A model generated the notes under the pieces. The model made no database searches, was not told where the DNA came from, and was given only the letters and a program-made list of their open reading frames with translations. DNA of 64,000 nucleotides. Origin: Verrucomicrobiota bacterium. Its GTDB lineage: Bacteria; Verrucomicrobiota; Kiritimatiellia; RFP12; UBA1067. This document shows, in pieces, positions 8,159-17,159 of the stretch; positions within the stretch are counted from its first letter, which is position 1, and every line of letters starts with the position of its first letter. A program made the translations under genes and the position numbers. The stretch lies in the NCBI GenBank assembly GCA_023269675.1, contig JAHFSX010000018.1, positions 1-64,000 of the forward strand, read 5' to 3'.

Positions 8159-10512
8159 GAGCAGACCTTCCTCTCCAGAGCCACCGCCTGCGCCTGTCCC
8201 GGGGTTGCCAGCGGCGAGGCCGGATACCGGGCGCGCAGCTCTTCGCGCATCGCCTTGGCCTCGTCTTTGCGCCCCAGCTTGTCGAGCAGGGCGGCCGCCT
8301 TGCTCAGCGCCGCGGGCACCAGCACGGGATCATCGAACAAGATCCCCACGCTCATGTAATAGCGCAACGCGCCCTCGGCGTCGCCCTTCTGCTCGGCGTT
8401 GCGCGCCAGCCCGGCGTAGGCGTTGGCCCGCAAGCCCAACAGGTCGGGGGAGGCCGCGCGCGTGGCCGCGTCATTCAAGTGTTTGAAGGCCTCGTCGAAG
8501 CGTCCGGCATCGGTGAGCAACTCGCCCAGACGCAGCGCCGCCTCGGCGCCGTAGACCGTCGCGGCCCCCGTGCCCAGCGCCTGCGTGAAGGCGTTGATCG
8601 CCGCGTCGCGCTCGTTCTTGGCGCGGTGGACGCGTCCCAGCAGGGTCCACGCCGTCTGCAGCCACCCCTTGTCGGGCTTGAGCGCGATCATCACGTTGGC
8701 GGCCTGCACCGCCGCGTCGAACTGCTGCTGCTCGATCTGAAACTCAGCCAGCCACGCCAGCCGGTCCACGCCCAGCTTCTCGGCGATCGGCGCGTCAATC
8801 AGCTTCTGGAACAGCGCCGCCGCCTCGGGCTTGCGCCCGGCCTGCTGCAGGATCATGCCCAGCTCCAGCATCGCCTCCCGCTCGAACTCTTTGGAAGGCG
8901 CCGCGGCCAGGCAAGCCCGGAACAGCCTCTCGGCCTCGGCGAGGTCATTCGCCTGGCGGCAGATCGAGCCCCTCCAATACAGCACTTCGGCTTTGCGCGG
9001 ATCCGCGGGGAAGCGCCGCATCCGCTCGTCCAGCGTCGCGCCCGCGGCGCGCGGATTTTTCGTGCGCAACTCCTCCATCGCCTTCTGGTACAGGGTCTCG
9101 GCCGCCATCTCGCTGTTCGGGTACTTGGTCAACAGCGCCGTCCAGTCGCGCAGCGCCGTCTCGCTCTGACCCAGCCGCGCCAGACACACACCCGACGCGT
9201 ACAGCGCCTTGGCCGCCAAGGGGTCGTCGGGGAAACGGCCCGCCGCCTGCAGGAACCAGGAGGAGGCTGACTCCCACGCCTCCTGCTTCTGCAACAGCCA
9301 GCCCAGCCGGTAAAGCGCGTCCTTCACGAACGGGCTCTGGGGGCACTTGTCCACCAGCAGACGGCAGTTCTGCACCGCGATCTCCGGCTGCCCCACCGCG
9401 ATCGCCGCCTCGGAATTCATCCAGTACACGTGGTCCGCCAGCGCCGCCGGCGGCGGCCGGCCCTGCGCGGAGAGCTTCAGCACCTCCTGATACTTGCCGT
9501 CGCGATAGAGCGTCGAGAGCTTTTCATACCCGGCCTGACCCGCGAGCCGCCCCTCCGGATAAGCCGCGAGCTGCTGGTCGTACAGCGCCACCGCCTGGGT
9601 CCGCTGCTCGAGCTGCCGCAGACAGTTGGCCTTGACGTAGAGCACCTCCTCCCGCAGCGGATGCTGCGCGTTGCCGATGATCAGGTCCAGGACATCCGAA
9701 GCCTCCTTGAAGCGCCCCGCATAGTAATTCGCCCACCCCGCCGACAAGGCGCTCTCGACCACGCGCGGCGAGTTCGGATACTTGGCGCGCAGGGCCTGGA
9801 ACAGGTTGGCGCTCTCCTCGTAGCGCGCGTCCACCAGCGCCACCTGCGCCGCGAAATAGTAGGCCTCCTCCGCCACCTTCGGATCTTTGGCCTTGTGCGC
9901 CAAGTCCAGGTAAATCCCCATCGCCCGGCGCCGGTCCTCCGGCTTGCCGGTCTTGGTCAGGATCCAGGCGATCCGCAAGCCCGAATACATGCCGTAATCC
10001 GTGTCGGGGTACTCCTTGCCCAGCTGCTCATAGCGCGCCAACGCGTCAGACGGACGGTTCATCTTCTCCAACGTCTCGCCCCCGTGGTACAGCGCGGCCG
10101 ACCGGACCTCCGGCGGCAGCCCCGCCGCTGACAGCTTCTCGAAGGCGGCCGCCGCAGACTCCAGCGCGCCTCCGCCCGCCTCCATCTGAATCAGCGCGCG
10201 CTGCAGATTGGCGCGGTGCACGTTCGCGCTCGCCGGACACGCCTCGACCAGCCTTTTATACGCGGCCTCGGCCTCGGCCGGATGTCTGGTGCGGCGCTGG
10301 CACTCGCCCAAGCGGAACAGCACGTTGTCGAGCCCCGGCACATCCGGCATTTCCGCCAGCGCCGCGTACTCGCGCGCCGCCAGCTCGAACAGGCTGCGCC
10401 GGAAGAGGCCGTCCGCCAGCTGAAGCCGGTCCTGGAGTTCCACGGGGTCGGCCAGGGCCGAGACCCCCGCGCACAGCAGCCCCGCCCACAAAACGTGTAG
10501 CCGTGCCCTCAT
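8155..10512 (-). CDS. Secreted tetratricopeptide-repeat protein
   Basis: A signal peptide (LHVLWAGLLCAGVSALA) is followed by ~750 residues of TPR-like helical hairpins, with recurrent patterns such as LFRLGECQRRTRHPAEAE and ALYRLGWLLQKQEAWESA. The periplasmic location and TPR architecture recall the YbgF/CpoB and BamD-like scaffold proteins of envelope machines. It overlaps exbD by 4 bp upstream and the VWA gene by 4 bp downstream. A scaffold role in an ExbB/ExbD-energised periplasmic complex is an inference from this context. Confidence 0.85.
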   Translation of the reverse strand: MRARLHVLWAGLLCAGVSALADPVELQDRLQLADGLFRRSLFELAAREYAALAEMPDVPGLDNVLFRLGECQRRTRHPAEAEAAYKRLVEACPASANVHRANLQRALIQMEAGGGALESAAAAFEKLSAAGLPPEVRSAALYHGGETLEKMNRPSDALARYEQLGKEYPDTDYGMYSGLRIAWILTKTGKPEDRRRAMGIYLDLAHKAKDPKVAEEAYYFAAQVALVDARYEESANLFQALRAKYPNSPRVVESALSAGWANYYAGRFKEASDVLDLIIGNAQHPLREEVLYVKANCLRQLEQRTQAVALYDQQLAAYPEGRLAGQAGYEKLSTLYRDGKYQEVLKLSAQGRPPPAALADHVYWMNSEAAIAVGQPEIAVQNCRLLVDKCPQSPFVKDALYRLGWLLQKQEAWESASSWFLQAAGRFPDDPLAAKALYASGVCLARLGQSETALRDWTALLTKYPNSEMAAETLYQKAMEELRTKNPRAAGATLDERMRRFPADPRKAEVLYWRGSICRQANDLAEAERLFRACLAAAPSKEFEREAMLELGMILQQAGRKPEAAALFQKLIDAPIAEKLGVDRLAWLAEFQIEQQQFDAAVQAANVMIALKPDKGWLQTAWTLLGRVHRAKNERDAAINAFTQALGTGAATVYGAEAALRLGELLTDAGRFDEAFKHLNDAATRAASPDLLGLRANAYAGLARNAEQKGDAEGALRYYMSVGILFDDPVLVPAALSKAAALLDKLGRKDEAKAMREELRARYPASPLATPGQAQAVALERKVCS

Positions 10513-10943
10513 TTGCTCTCCGTCGCGCCGCTCTTGTCTTCGGTCGTGGCCATCGAAAAGTTCCAGATGTCGGCCATGCGGCAGGTGTCGACCACCTTGA
10601 TGAGCGCCTCGTACCGCGTGTCCTTGTCCGCGCGCAGCACCACCGGCTGGCCCGGGAAGTAGCGCGCCAGCCGGTCCAGACGGCCCTTCAGCGCCTCCAG
10701 CGTCAGGTCCTGCTGGTTGACCGACACGCGGCCGTCCTTGGCGATGTTGATGATGATCTCGCCCGGCAGGCGGTCCGGCACCTTGCCGCTCTTGGCCGAC
10801 GGCAGGCTGATGGAAACCTCATACTCCCACTGCGAGAAAATCGAGGTCGTGATGAAGAAAAAGAGCATGAGGAAGATGATGTCCATCATGGACGTCAACT
10901 GAAACGCGGGGAGCATGCCCCGACGGTTCTTGCGGAAGTTCAT
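10509..10943 (-). CDS. exbD: ExbD/TolR-type biopolymer transport protein
   Basis: The 144-residue protein has one N-terminal membrane span (about residues 17-37, LTSMMDIIFLMLFFFITTS) containing the conserved proton-carrying Asp in MMDIIF. A periplasmic domain follows, with the family pattern I(A)KDGRVSVNQQ. ExbD/TolR proteins use the proton gradient together with ExbB/TolQ to drive envelope movements. It overlaps exbB upstream and the TPR gene downstream by 4 bp each. No TonB, TolA or TolB gene is visible in the window, so the output is probably the TPR-VWA pair. Confidence 0.92.
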   Translation of the reverse strand: MNFRKNRRGMLPAFQLTSMMDIIFLMLFFFITTSIFSQWEYEVSISLPSAKSGKVPDRLPGEIIINIAKDGRVSVNQQDLTLEALKGRLDRLARYFPGQPVVLRADKDTRYEALIKVVDTCRMADIWNFSMATTEDKSGATESK

Positions 10944-11740
10944 GTTCTGTCGATCCTGTCGATGTAGGACGATTTGGGACCCGTGCCCGCGCCGATGATC
11001 GTGGTCAGAATCTCAGCGGAGGCTGTTTCCAGATTCGAGATCTGACGGCTCGCGCGCCGCCGGAACCACGCGTAGAACGCCATGCACGGGATCGCGACGA
11101 CCAGCCCGAAGATCGTGGTCACGATCGCCTGCGACACGCCGGCCGCCAGCACCACCGGCTTGGCGCTCGCGACATCGCTGGCGACCGAACCGAACGCCGT
11201 CAACATGCCCAGCACCGTGCCCAGCAGGCCCAGCAAAGGCGCGATCGTCGCGACGTCCAGCAGAAACTCCGTCTGCCCCTGGATGGCGTCCGCCTGGCGC
11301 GCCCCCTCCGACTCCACCGCGCCGCGCAAGAGCGACACGTCGCACTGCGGCACATTGCGCAGACAGTCCAGCGCCGCCAGCACCACCGCCGACAACGGGC
11401 ACGGATGGCGGTCGCACAGCCGCCGCACCTCGTTCATGTCGTTCGCGCGCACCCGGGCGATGACGTCGATCAGCAGCGCGCGGGGCGCCACCGCCCCGGC
11501 CCGCAGCACCGTCACAAAGTAAAAGACCATCGCCAGCGCGAAGACCGAGATGGCGGCGAGCACCCACATGATCCAGCCGCCGTACACCCACGCCTGCTTG
11601 AACGACATCCCGTAGGCGTTGGCGGCCGCCGGAACCCCGGCCGCGGCAGTCGCCGCCTCCTGCGCGATCGCGCACGTCAGGAACCCCATGCAGGCCACAA
11701 GGCCCACAACCGTTTTCTTATTCATCCTGCTTTTCATCAT
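10940..11740 (-). CDS. exbB: MotA/TolQ/ExbB-type proton channel protein
   Basis: A signal-peptide-like first segment (VVGLVACMGFLTCAIA) precedes three membrane spans at about residues 50-75, 165-190 and 205-235. The MotA/TolQ/ExbB core shows as IAPLLGLLGTVLGM and the following AIVTTIFGLVVAIP. The extra N-terminal hydrophobic signal is typical of PVC and Bacteroidetes ExbB homologues. I chose the ATG at 11740 because AGGGGAG lies directly upstream; 11737 and 11722 are alternatives, while an upstream ATG at 11758 has no such site. It begins 30 bp after argH and overlaps exbD by 4 bp. Confidence 0.9.
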   Translation of the reverse strand: MMKSRMNKKTVVGLVACMGFLTCAIAQEAATAAAGVPAAANAYGMSFKQAWVYGGWIMWVLAAISVFALAMVFYFVTVLRAGAVAPRALLIDVIARVRANDMNEVRRLCDRHPCPLSAVVLAALDCLRNVPQCDVSLLRGAVESEGARQADAIQGQTEFLLDVATIAPLLGLLGTVLGMLTAFGSVASDVASAKPVVLAAGVSQAIVTTIFGLVVAIPCMAFYAWFRRRASRQISNLETASAEILTTIIGAGTGPKSSYIDRIDRT

Positions 11741-11770
11741 TTCTCCCCTGCATGCCACGTTTGAAAAAGC

Positions 11771-13159
11771 TCACGCCACAGGAAACGCAACCCCCAGCAA
11801 CTTGCCGAAGGCCGCCTGAGACTGTTTGCGCCGCGTCCGCACCCACCGCCGCACGTCGCTGACGCGCGCCTTGTACCACGCGAAATCCAAGCCCGCCGTC
11901 CCGCCCAGATGCGTCTTCGCCGCCAGCGCCTGGTCAGGGTCGGCCGAAGCCAGCTCGTCCAGGTGCGAGCGCACGTGCTGATACGCGTCGCGGAACGGCA
12001 TGCCGCCCGCCACCAGCTCCAGCGCGCGGTCGGTCGCGAACACGCCGGGGGTGAACCCCGCGCGCAGCCGCTCCGGACGCACGGCGAGCGAACCCGCCAT
12101 CAGCGCCATGATCCGCAGCGAGGCGCGCGTCACGCGCAGCCCCTCCATATAAAGCTCCTTGGTCTCCTGCAGGTCGCGGTTGTACCCGCCCGGCATCGCC
12201 TTCAGGATCGTGTTCGCCGCGGCCCCGTATCCCAACACCACCGCGGTCTTGGCGCGGATCAGCTCCAGCACGTCGGGGTTGTACTTCTGCGGCATGATGC
12301 TGCTGCCGGTGCACAGCTCCGGCGGCAGGACGAAATAGCCGAACTCCGGCATCGAGAAGAGGATCAGGTCCTCGGCCAGACGCGAGAGGCTCAGCATGAT
12401 CTGCCCGCAGGCCGCGAGCATCACCGCCTCGTTCTTGCCGCGCACGTTGCTCGCGTGGAAAACATTGTGGTGCGGCCCTGAAAACCCGAGGAGCTTCGCC
12501 GTCAGCTCGCGGTCCACCGGGAGCGGCACGCCGTAGCCGGCCGCCGACCCCAGCGGGCAGCGGTCGTTGTAGGTGTAGGCCGCCTCCACCAGCAGCAGGT
12601 CGTCCAGCAGCGTCTCGGCATACGCCGTGGCCCACAGGCCCACGGAGCTGGGCATCGCGGGCTGCAGATGCGTGCGCCCCACCATCGGCACCTTCACGTG
12701 CCGCTTGCCGAACGCCACCAAGCCCTCGGCCAGCGCCGCCACCTCATCGGTCAGCCCCAGCAGCTGGTCACGCGCGTGCAGACGGATGTCGACCGCCACC
12801 TGGTCGTTGCGGCTGCGCCCCGTATGCACCTTGCGGCCGAGATCGCCCAGCCGCTCGGTCAAGCGGCGCTCGACGGCCAGGTGGACGTCCTGGTCCGCCT
12901 CGGTGATCGTGAAGCCGCCGGCCTTCACCTCGCGCATCACCTCCACCAGCGCCGCCACCACGCGGTTGCGTTCTTCAGTCCCCAGAATCGCGGGTTTCAC
13001 GCGCATTCTGGAAAGCATCGTCACGTGGGCCGCCGTGCCCAGACAGTCCCACACCGCCAAATCGAGATCCAAAACCGGGTCTTTGCCAACCGTGAACGAC
13101 AAGACGTCCGGATGGATTTTGCCCACGATCGTTTTCTGCCCGCTCGCCGTTTTCTTCAT
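11771..13159 (-). CDS. argH: Argininosuccinate lyase
   Basis: The enzyme cleaves argininosuccinate to arginine and fumarate, the last step of arginine synthesis. HTGRSRNDQ and the superfamily signature GSSIMPQKYNPD are both present, as is the tetramer-forming VGRTHLQPAMP segment. At 462 residues it has the normal family length. The signature has Tyr where most bacterial enzymes have Lys (PQKKNPD). No argG is in the window. It lies between a secreted protein gene (50 bp upstream) and exbB (30 bp downstream), so it may share a transcript with an unrelated envelope operon. Confidence 0.95.
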   Translation of the reverse strand: MKKTASGQKTIVGKIHPDVLSFTVGKDPVLDLDLAVWDCLGTAAHVTMLSRMRVKPAILGTEERNRVVAALVEVMREVKAGGFTITEADQDVHLAVERRLTERLGDLGRKVHTGRSRNDQVAVDIRLHARDQLLGLTDEVAALAEGLVAFGKRHVKVPMVGRTHLQPAMPSSVGLWATAYAETLLDDLLLVEAAYTYNDRCPLGSAAGYGVPLPVDRELTAKLLGFSGPHHNVFHASNVRGKNEAVMLAACGQIMLSLSRLAEDLILFSMPEFGYFVLPPELCTGSSIMPQKYNPDVLELIRAKTAVVLGYGAAANTILKAMPGGYNRDLQETKELYMEGLRVTRASLRIMALMAGSLAVRPERLRAGFTPGVFATDRALELVAGGMPFRDAYQHVRSHLDELASADPDQALAAKTHLGGTAGLDFAWYKARVSDVRRWVRTRRKQSQAAFGKLLGVAFPVA

Positions 13160-13209
13160 GTCCGCCCTTTGCTCCGAAGCCCGCCCCGCGCCCGCCGCCT
13201 GCGGCCGCG

Positions 13210-14397
13210 CTACTTTTCCACCGTCCGCTGCAACACCGCGCCCTGCGCCGTCCTGCGCTCCAGCTCCTTGCGCATCCCCTCCGCTTCCATCAAAAGCCGG
13301 GAGAGCTCACCCTGCTTCTCGCCCCGCGCCAGCGCGTTCAGAAAGGCGGCGTAGGCGTCAGAAACAGCAAGAAGCATACCATCGCGCCCGAACGCCGCCA
13401 TCCGCAGCTCCAGCGCCTTGGCCGCGGCGCCGCGGCGGATCACCGGATCGTCCGCCAGGGCAACCGCCTCCTGGAACGTGCGCCACGTCCGGCTTGGGTC
13501 CAGAGTTTTACCATATTCCGCCGGATAGAGCAACAGATGGGCGCGGAAGCGGCGCACGATCCCGCAGGTCGTCAGGCCGGGCTTGATGACCACGCGCCCC
13601 TCCGACAGCAGCCAGAGGTCCAGCGCCGCGTCGAAGGCCGCCGGGTCATCCGTGCCGGCGAGCAGGAGGCCGGCGCCTTCCGGACGCCACGCCGTGCCGG
13701 TCGCCGCTCCGCGCAGCAGCGCCTCGAAGGCGTTGAGGGCGGGGCGCTTCTCCAGGAACCAGCTCGCCAGCATCGCCGCCACGGCCGGCTCGCGCGTCGC
13801 CGCCAGGCTGTCGGCCGCGAAAAGCTCGACCGCCGCCGGCAGGCAGGCGTGCGACCACAGGAGCAGCATGCGGTCGGCATCGGCTTGCCGCGGCTCGTGA
13901 TCCATGTAGCGCACCAGGCCGTCGACCAGCCACGCGGGCAGTTCGCGCATCGACGCCTCCGTCCCCCCCGCGTCGACCATCCACGCGCGCAGCAGCGCCG
14001 CACAGATGGCCCGGCGGAATTTCGCCAGATCAGCCGCCTCCGGGTCGGGCAGCTCGATCCGTTCGCGCACGCCACCCTCGCGGTCGCGCAGCCGCGCCGT
14101 CAACACGCGCGTGTCGCCGGCGCTCTTGCCGCCGATGGCGATCTCCAGGGGACACGCCTGCGAGCCGAACTTGAGCCGCGTCGCGCGCTTCAGCTCCTCC
14201 CGCGTGCGGTCCACGAAGACCAGCACCGGCGCGCGGTAACCCGCCTTCGACGCGGGCGCATACACCACGACGGTGCCGTCTTTCGAATAAACCGGGGTGG
14301 CGGGCGGCCCCGCCCGCGAAATCCGCGGCCCATCCGTCTGCGCGCCGGCCGCGCCGGCCAGGGCCAGCCAGACCCACGCGCCCGCCAGGCGCGGCAT
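13210..14397 (-). CDS. Secreted protein of unknown function (degenerate peptidase-like helical domain)
   Basis: The ATG at 14397 is preceded by GGGGAG and starts a signal peptide (MPRLAGAWVWLALAGAAGAQ). A longer frame from 14535 exists, but it would put this signal in the interior. The ~395-residue protein has the phrase LPAWLVDGLVRYMD, which resembles the helix after the zinc site in MA-clan peptidases, but no HExxH is present upstream, so catalysis is unlikely. The C-terminus is a basic coiled-coil-like helix. It is the first gene of the argH-exbB run and has its own promoter at 14441-14469. I do not recognise the family. Confidence 0.7.
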   Translation of the reverse strand: MPRLAGAWVWLALAGAAGAQTDGPRISRAGPPATPVYSKDGTVVVYAPASKAGYRAPVLVFVDRTREELKRATRLKFGSQACPLEIAIGGKSAGDTRVLTARLRDREGGVRERIELPDPEAADLAKFRRAICAALLRAWMVDAGGTEASMRELPAWLVDGLVRYMDHEPRQADADRMLLLWSHACLPAAVELFAADSLAATREPAVAAMLASWFLEKRPALNAFEALLRGAATGTAWRPEGAGLLLAGTDDPAAFDAALDLWLLSEGRVVIKPGLTTCGIVRRFRAHLLLYPAEYGKTLDPSRTWRTFQEAVALADDPVIRRGAAAKALELRMAAFGRDGMLLAVSDAYAAFLNALARGEKQGELSRLLMEAEGMRKELERRTAQGAVLQRTVEK

Positions 14398-14440
14398 CCC
14401 CGCTCCCCGAAACTCTCTTCCGTGAAAAACCATGGGGGAG

Positions 14441-14469
14441 ATTGTCGCACCTTCGCCCGCGCGTTTCAA
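14441..14469 (-). promoter_or_regulatory. Sigma70-type promoter for the 14397-6182 gene run
   Basis: On the minus strand TTGAAA (14464-14469) and GACAAT (14441-14446) are 17 bp apart, giving a leader of about 37 nt to the ATG at 14397. It diverges from the AraC-gene promoter 31 bp away. Confidence 0.6.
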
Positions 14470-14500
14470 CCCTGCAGTCGGGAAAGGCGACGTTCCGGCT

Positions 14501-14528
14501 TTGCACCCGCGACGCGTTTCGTTATGAT
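14501..14528 (+). promoter_or_regulatory. Sigma70-type promoter of the AraC-family gene
   Basis: TTGCAC (14501-14506) and TATGAT (14523-14528) are 16 bp apart, about 30 bp before the ATG at 14558. It lies back-to-back with the minus-strand promoter at 14441-14469. Confidence 0.6.
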
Positions 14529-14557
14529 GCTCCACAAGATGGATGTTGGTCTGCCTT

Positions 14558-15421
14558 ATGAAACCTAACCGCCAGCCCCGTTACTTCAGCCGCCAGGTGA
14601 TCGATGCGCAACGGTTCTACCTCAACCTGCGCAAAGATATCGTGGACGATCTCGCCGTCATGAGCGGCGGACTCGAGAAGTGCTCGCCCGAATACGACAA
14701 CGCGCGGACGAGCTTCGCACACCCCTGCATCGAGTTCGTGATCCGCGGCAGCGGCACCGTGCGCTTCGGCGAGGTGACGCACCCGCTCACGCCCGGCACG
14801 GTGTTCGCCTACGGGCCGCGGCTCGGCCACCGCATCACCTCCGCTCCCGCCACGCCCCTCTGGAAATATTTCGTGGTCTTCACCGGCGTCAAAAGCCCGA
14901 AGCTGCTGGAGCGCTGCGGCATGGGGTCCGGCAGCGTGGGGCACATCGCGCAGCCGGAGCGCATCCAGGCGGTTTTCGACGACCTGATCAGCCAAGGCCT
15001 GGGCGACCACGCGGACCGCGCCCAGCAGTGCGCGACGGTTCTGCAGTACCTGGTCCTCAAGATCGGGGAGCTGTACCGTCCGGCGGACGACATCGGCGCG
15101 AAAGCCTTCGCCACCTACGAGCGGGTGCGCCGCCACATCGCCGAGCGCTTCGAGACCATCACCAGCCTCTCCGAGATCGCGGCGGCCTGCGAGGTTGACG
15201 AGGCCTACATCTGCCGGCTGTTCCGGCGCTTCGGGCGTGAGAGCCCGTTCCAATATCTGCTGCACCTGCGCCTCAACCGCGCGGCGGCCCTGCTGCAGAC
15301 CACGGAGTGGCTCATCCAGGACATCGCCGCGGCGCTGCGCTTCACCGACGCGTTCAACTTCTCGCGCACATTCCGCCACGCGTTCGGCGTCTCGCCGAAC
15401 GAGTTCCGGCGGCGGGGCTGA
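14558..15421 (+). CDS. AraC-family transcriptional regulator
   Basis: The N-terminal ~150 residues form a cupin-like sensor region (FVIRGSGTVRFGE, then LTPGTVFAYGPRLGH). The C-terminal ~100 residues carry two helix-turn-helix motifs: ITSLSEIAAACEVDEAYICR and the AraC signature running from IQDIAAALRFTDAFNFS to FGVSPNEFRRR. Members with this layout sense small molecules, often sugars. I placed the start at MKPNRQ; an ATG 15 bases earlier is possible. The target is unknown, but it is divergent from the secreted-protein/argH/exbB run and may control it. Confidence 0.9.
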   Translation: MKPNRQPRYFSRQVIDAQRFYLNLRKDIVDDLAVMSGGLEKCSPEYDNARTSFAHPCIEFVIRGSGTVRFGEVTHPLTPGTVFAYGPRLGHRITSAPATPLWKYFVVFTGVKSPKLLERCGMGSGSVGHIAQPERIQAVFDDLISQGLGDHADRAQQCATVLQYLVLKIGELYRPADDIGAKAFATYERVRRHIAERFETITSLSEIAAACEVDEAYICRLFRRFGRESPFQYLLHLRLNRAAALLQTTEWLIQDIAAALRFTDAFNFSRTFRHAFGVSPNEFRRRG

Positions 15422-15431
15422 GAGCCACGGA

Positions 15432-16160
15432 TCAGCGGCCCTGGGCCAGGCGCAGCGCCAGGCGCTCGGGCAGTCCGGCTTTCATGTTCTTGTCCATCGC
15501 GGTCTCGATGTCGTACCGCACCCGGATGAAGTCCAGCTCCTTGGTCTTCGCGCTGTAGAGCACATAGGTGCTGCGCGGGTCGCTGTCGCGCGGCTGCCCG
15601 ACGCTGCCCACGTTGATGAAAAACTTGGGGCCGAAGGTGATCTTGATCTTGCACGGCTCCACGCGCATCACCTCGCGCTGCTTCTCGTAGATCATCGGCA
15701 CATGCGTGTGCCCGTGGAAGCAGAGCGAGGTCATCTGGTAGCTGAAATTCGCCTCCGCCGCCAAGGTGTCGAACACATACCCCCACCGCTCCGGCATGTC
15801 GAGCGTGCTGTGCACCAGCGTGAAGCCGCCCAGGGCCTTCTGGTAGGGCAGGTCGTGCAGCCACTTGACATCGTCCTCCGTCAGCTGGCGCCGCGTCCAG
15901 GCGATCACGCTGGCGGCCAGGGGCTGGAAGTCGTCCAGGCTCTCGTTGTAGGAGCAGTAATGGTCGTGGTTGCCACGCACCGTCACACAACCGATCTCGC
16001 GCATCACTTTGATGCACTGAGAAGGGCTGGCGTTATACCCCACCACGTCGCCCACCGACACGAAGTCGGTCACCCCCCGGCCGCGGGCGTCCTCGATTAC
16101 GGCGGTCAGCGCCTCCAGGTTCGCGTGGATATCCCCCAAAATCGCGTATTTTCGATCCAT
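15432..16160 (-). CDS. Calcineurin-like metallophosphoesterase (YfcE/MJ0936-type)
   Basis: All metal-binding blocks are present in order: GDIHANLEAL, GDVVGYNASP, GNHDHYC, VHSTLDMPERW and HGHTHVPM. The protein is 242 residues, and the INVGSVGQPRD segment before the C-terminus is typical of the small YfcE/MJ0936-like phosphodiesterases of unknown substrate. It begins 13 bp after the ispD stop, so the two form an operon. Confidence 0.9.
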   Translation of the reverse strand: MDRKYAILGDIHANLEALTAVIEDARGRGVTDFVSVGDVVGYNASPSQCIKVMREIGCVTVRGNHDHYCSYNESLDDFQPLAASVIAWTRRQLTEDDVKWLHDLPYQKALGGFTLVHSTLDMPERWGYVFDTLAAEANFSYQMTSLCFHGHTHVPMIYEKQREVMRVEPCKIKITFGPKFFINVGSVGQPRDSDPRSTYVLYSAKTKELDFIRVRYDIETAMDKNMKAGLPERLALRLAQGR

Positions 16161-16173
16161 GATAAAATTAGGC

Positions 16174-16854
16174 TCAGGTGATTTTCATCGCGGCGGCGGC
16201 CAGCGGCAGGTCTTCGGCCGTCGTGATCTTGATGTTGGGACGCGGCCACTCGACCAGGCGTACAGGCTCGCCGATCAGCTCCAAGGCGCCGGCCTCATCC
16301 GTCACCGTCAGCTTCTGCTCCTCGACCGTGCGGTAGGCGCGGCGCAGCACCTCCACGCTGAAAGCCTGCGGCGTCTGCACCGCCCACAGCTTGGTGCGGT
16401 CGACGGTGTGGTCCACGGTCGACCCGCGCTCGACGTACTTGACGGTGTCCCAGATCCGCGAGGCCGCGATGCCGCACCCGTTGCGCTTGGCGTACTTGAT
16501 GATCTCGGTGATCAGCTCGGGGGTCACGCACGGGCGCGCCCCGTCATGCGTGATCACCACGCGGGTCTCGGGATCCATCTCCTTCATCCCGTTGAGGACC
16601 GAATCCTGACGGCGCGCGCCGCCCGCCACGATCTTGCGGATCTTGGAAATGCCGAACATCTGGGTCACGCTTTTGGCGGGCAGCACCTGGTCCTTGCGCA
16701 CCACCAGGATGATCTGGTCGATCTCAGCGCACTGCTCGAAGGCCAGCAGCGACCAGGCGATCACCGGCTTCGCGCCCAAATTCAAAAAAGCCTTGTCTGT
16801 ATTCGAGCCCATCCGCTCGCTTTTTCCGGCTGCCACAATGATAGCGGTGTTCAT
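16174..16854 (-). CDS. ispD: 2-C-methyl-D-erythritol 4-phosphate cytidylyltransferase
   Basis: It transfers CMP to methylerythritol phosphate in the MEP isoprenoid pathway. The nucleotidyltransferase P-loop IIVAAGKSERMG opens the protein. VITHDGARPCV and the C-terminal RPNIKITTAEDL are the family signatures. The ATG at 16854 follows AAGGAA and gives the usual length of 226 residues. A promoter lies at 16985-17014. It is followed at 13 bp by the metallophosphoesterase gene. Confidence 0.95.
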   Translation of the reverse strand: MNTAIIVAAGKSERMGSNTDKAFLNLGAKPVIAWSLLAFEQCAEIDQIILVVRKDQVLPAKSVTQMFGISKIRKIVAGGARRQDSVLNGMKEMDPETRVVITHDGARPCVTPELITEIIKYAKRNGCGIAASRIWDTVKYVERGSTVDHTVDRTKLWAVQTPQAFSVEVLRRAYRTVEEQKLTVTDEAGALELIGEPVRLVEWPRPNIKITTAEDLPLAAAAMKIT

Positions 16855-16984
16855 GTTTCTTTCCTTAAAAGCTTCACAGCAAACCTCACGGCCGGCGCAC
16901 GGCGACTCCCTGTCTGACATCCGTGTGCGACACCTTCACCGGTCGCTTCGCTTGGCACGTTGACCAAATGCAAAGACGGGTCTG

Positions 16985-17014
16985 ATATTACCAGCGGCTA
17001 AAGCCAATCGTCAA
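16985..17014 (-). promoter_or_regulatory. Sigma70-type promoter of ispD
   Basis: On the minus strand TTGACG (17009-17014) and TAATAT (16985-16990) are 18 bp apart; the predicted leader to the ispD ATG is about 124 nt. Confidence 0.6.
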
Positions 17015-17085
17015 GCAGAGACGTCGAATTTGTGCGGCGCGCGCGCGCCGCAGGAAACCGTCTTAAAAATGCCGTCGCATTTGGG

Positions 17086-17114
17086 TTGCCGTCGGCTGGA
17101 AGAGCCCCTATGAT
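17086..17114 (+). promoter_or_regulatory. Sigma70-type promoter of lgt
   Basis: TTGCCG (17086-17091) and TATGAT (17109-17114) are 17 bp apart, about 45 bp before the ATG at 17160. It diverges from the ispD promoter. Confidence 0.6.
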
Positions 17115-17159
17115 AAACGGTCCTTTCGGAGCTGAACTCTTTTTAAGCGGAACGTCCCC

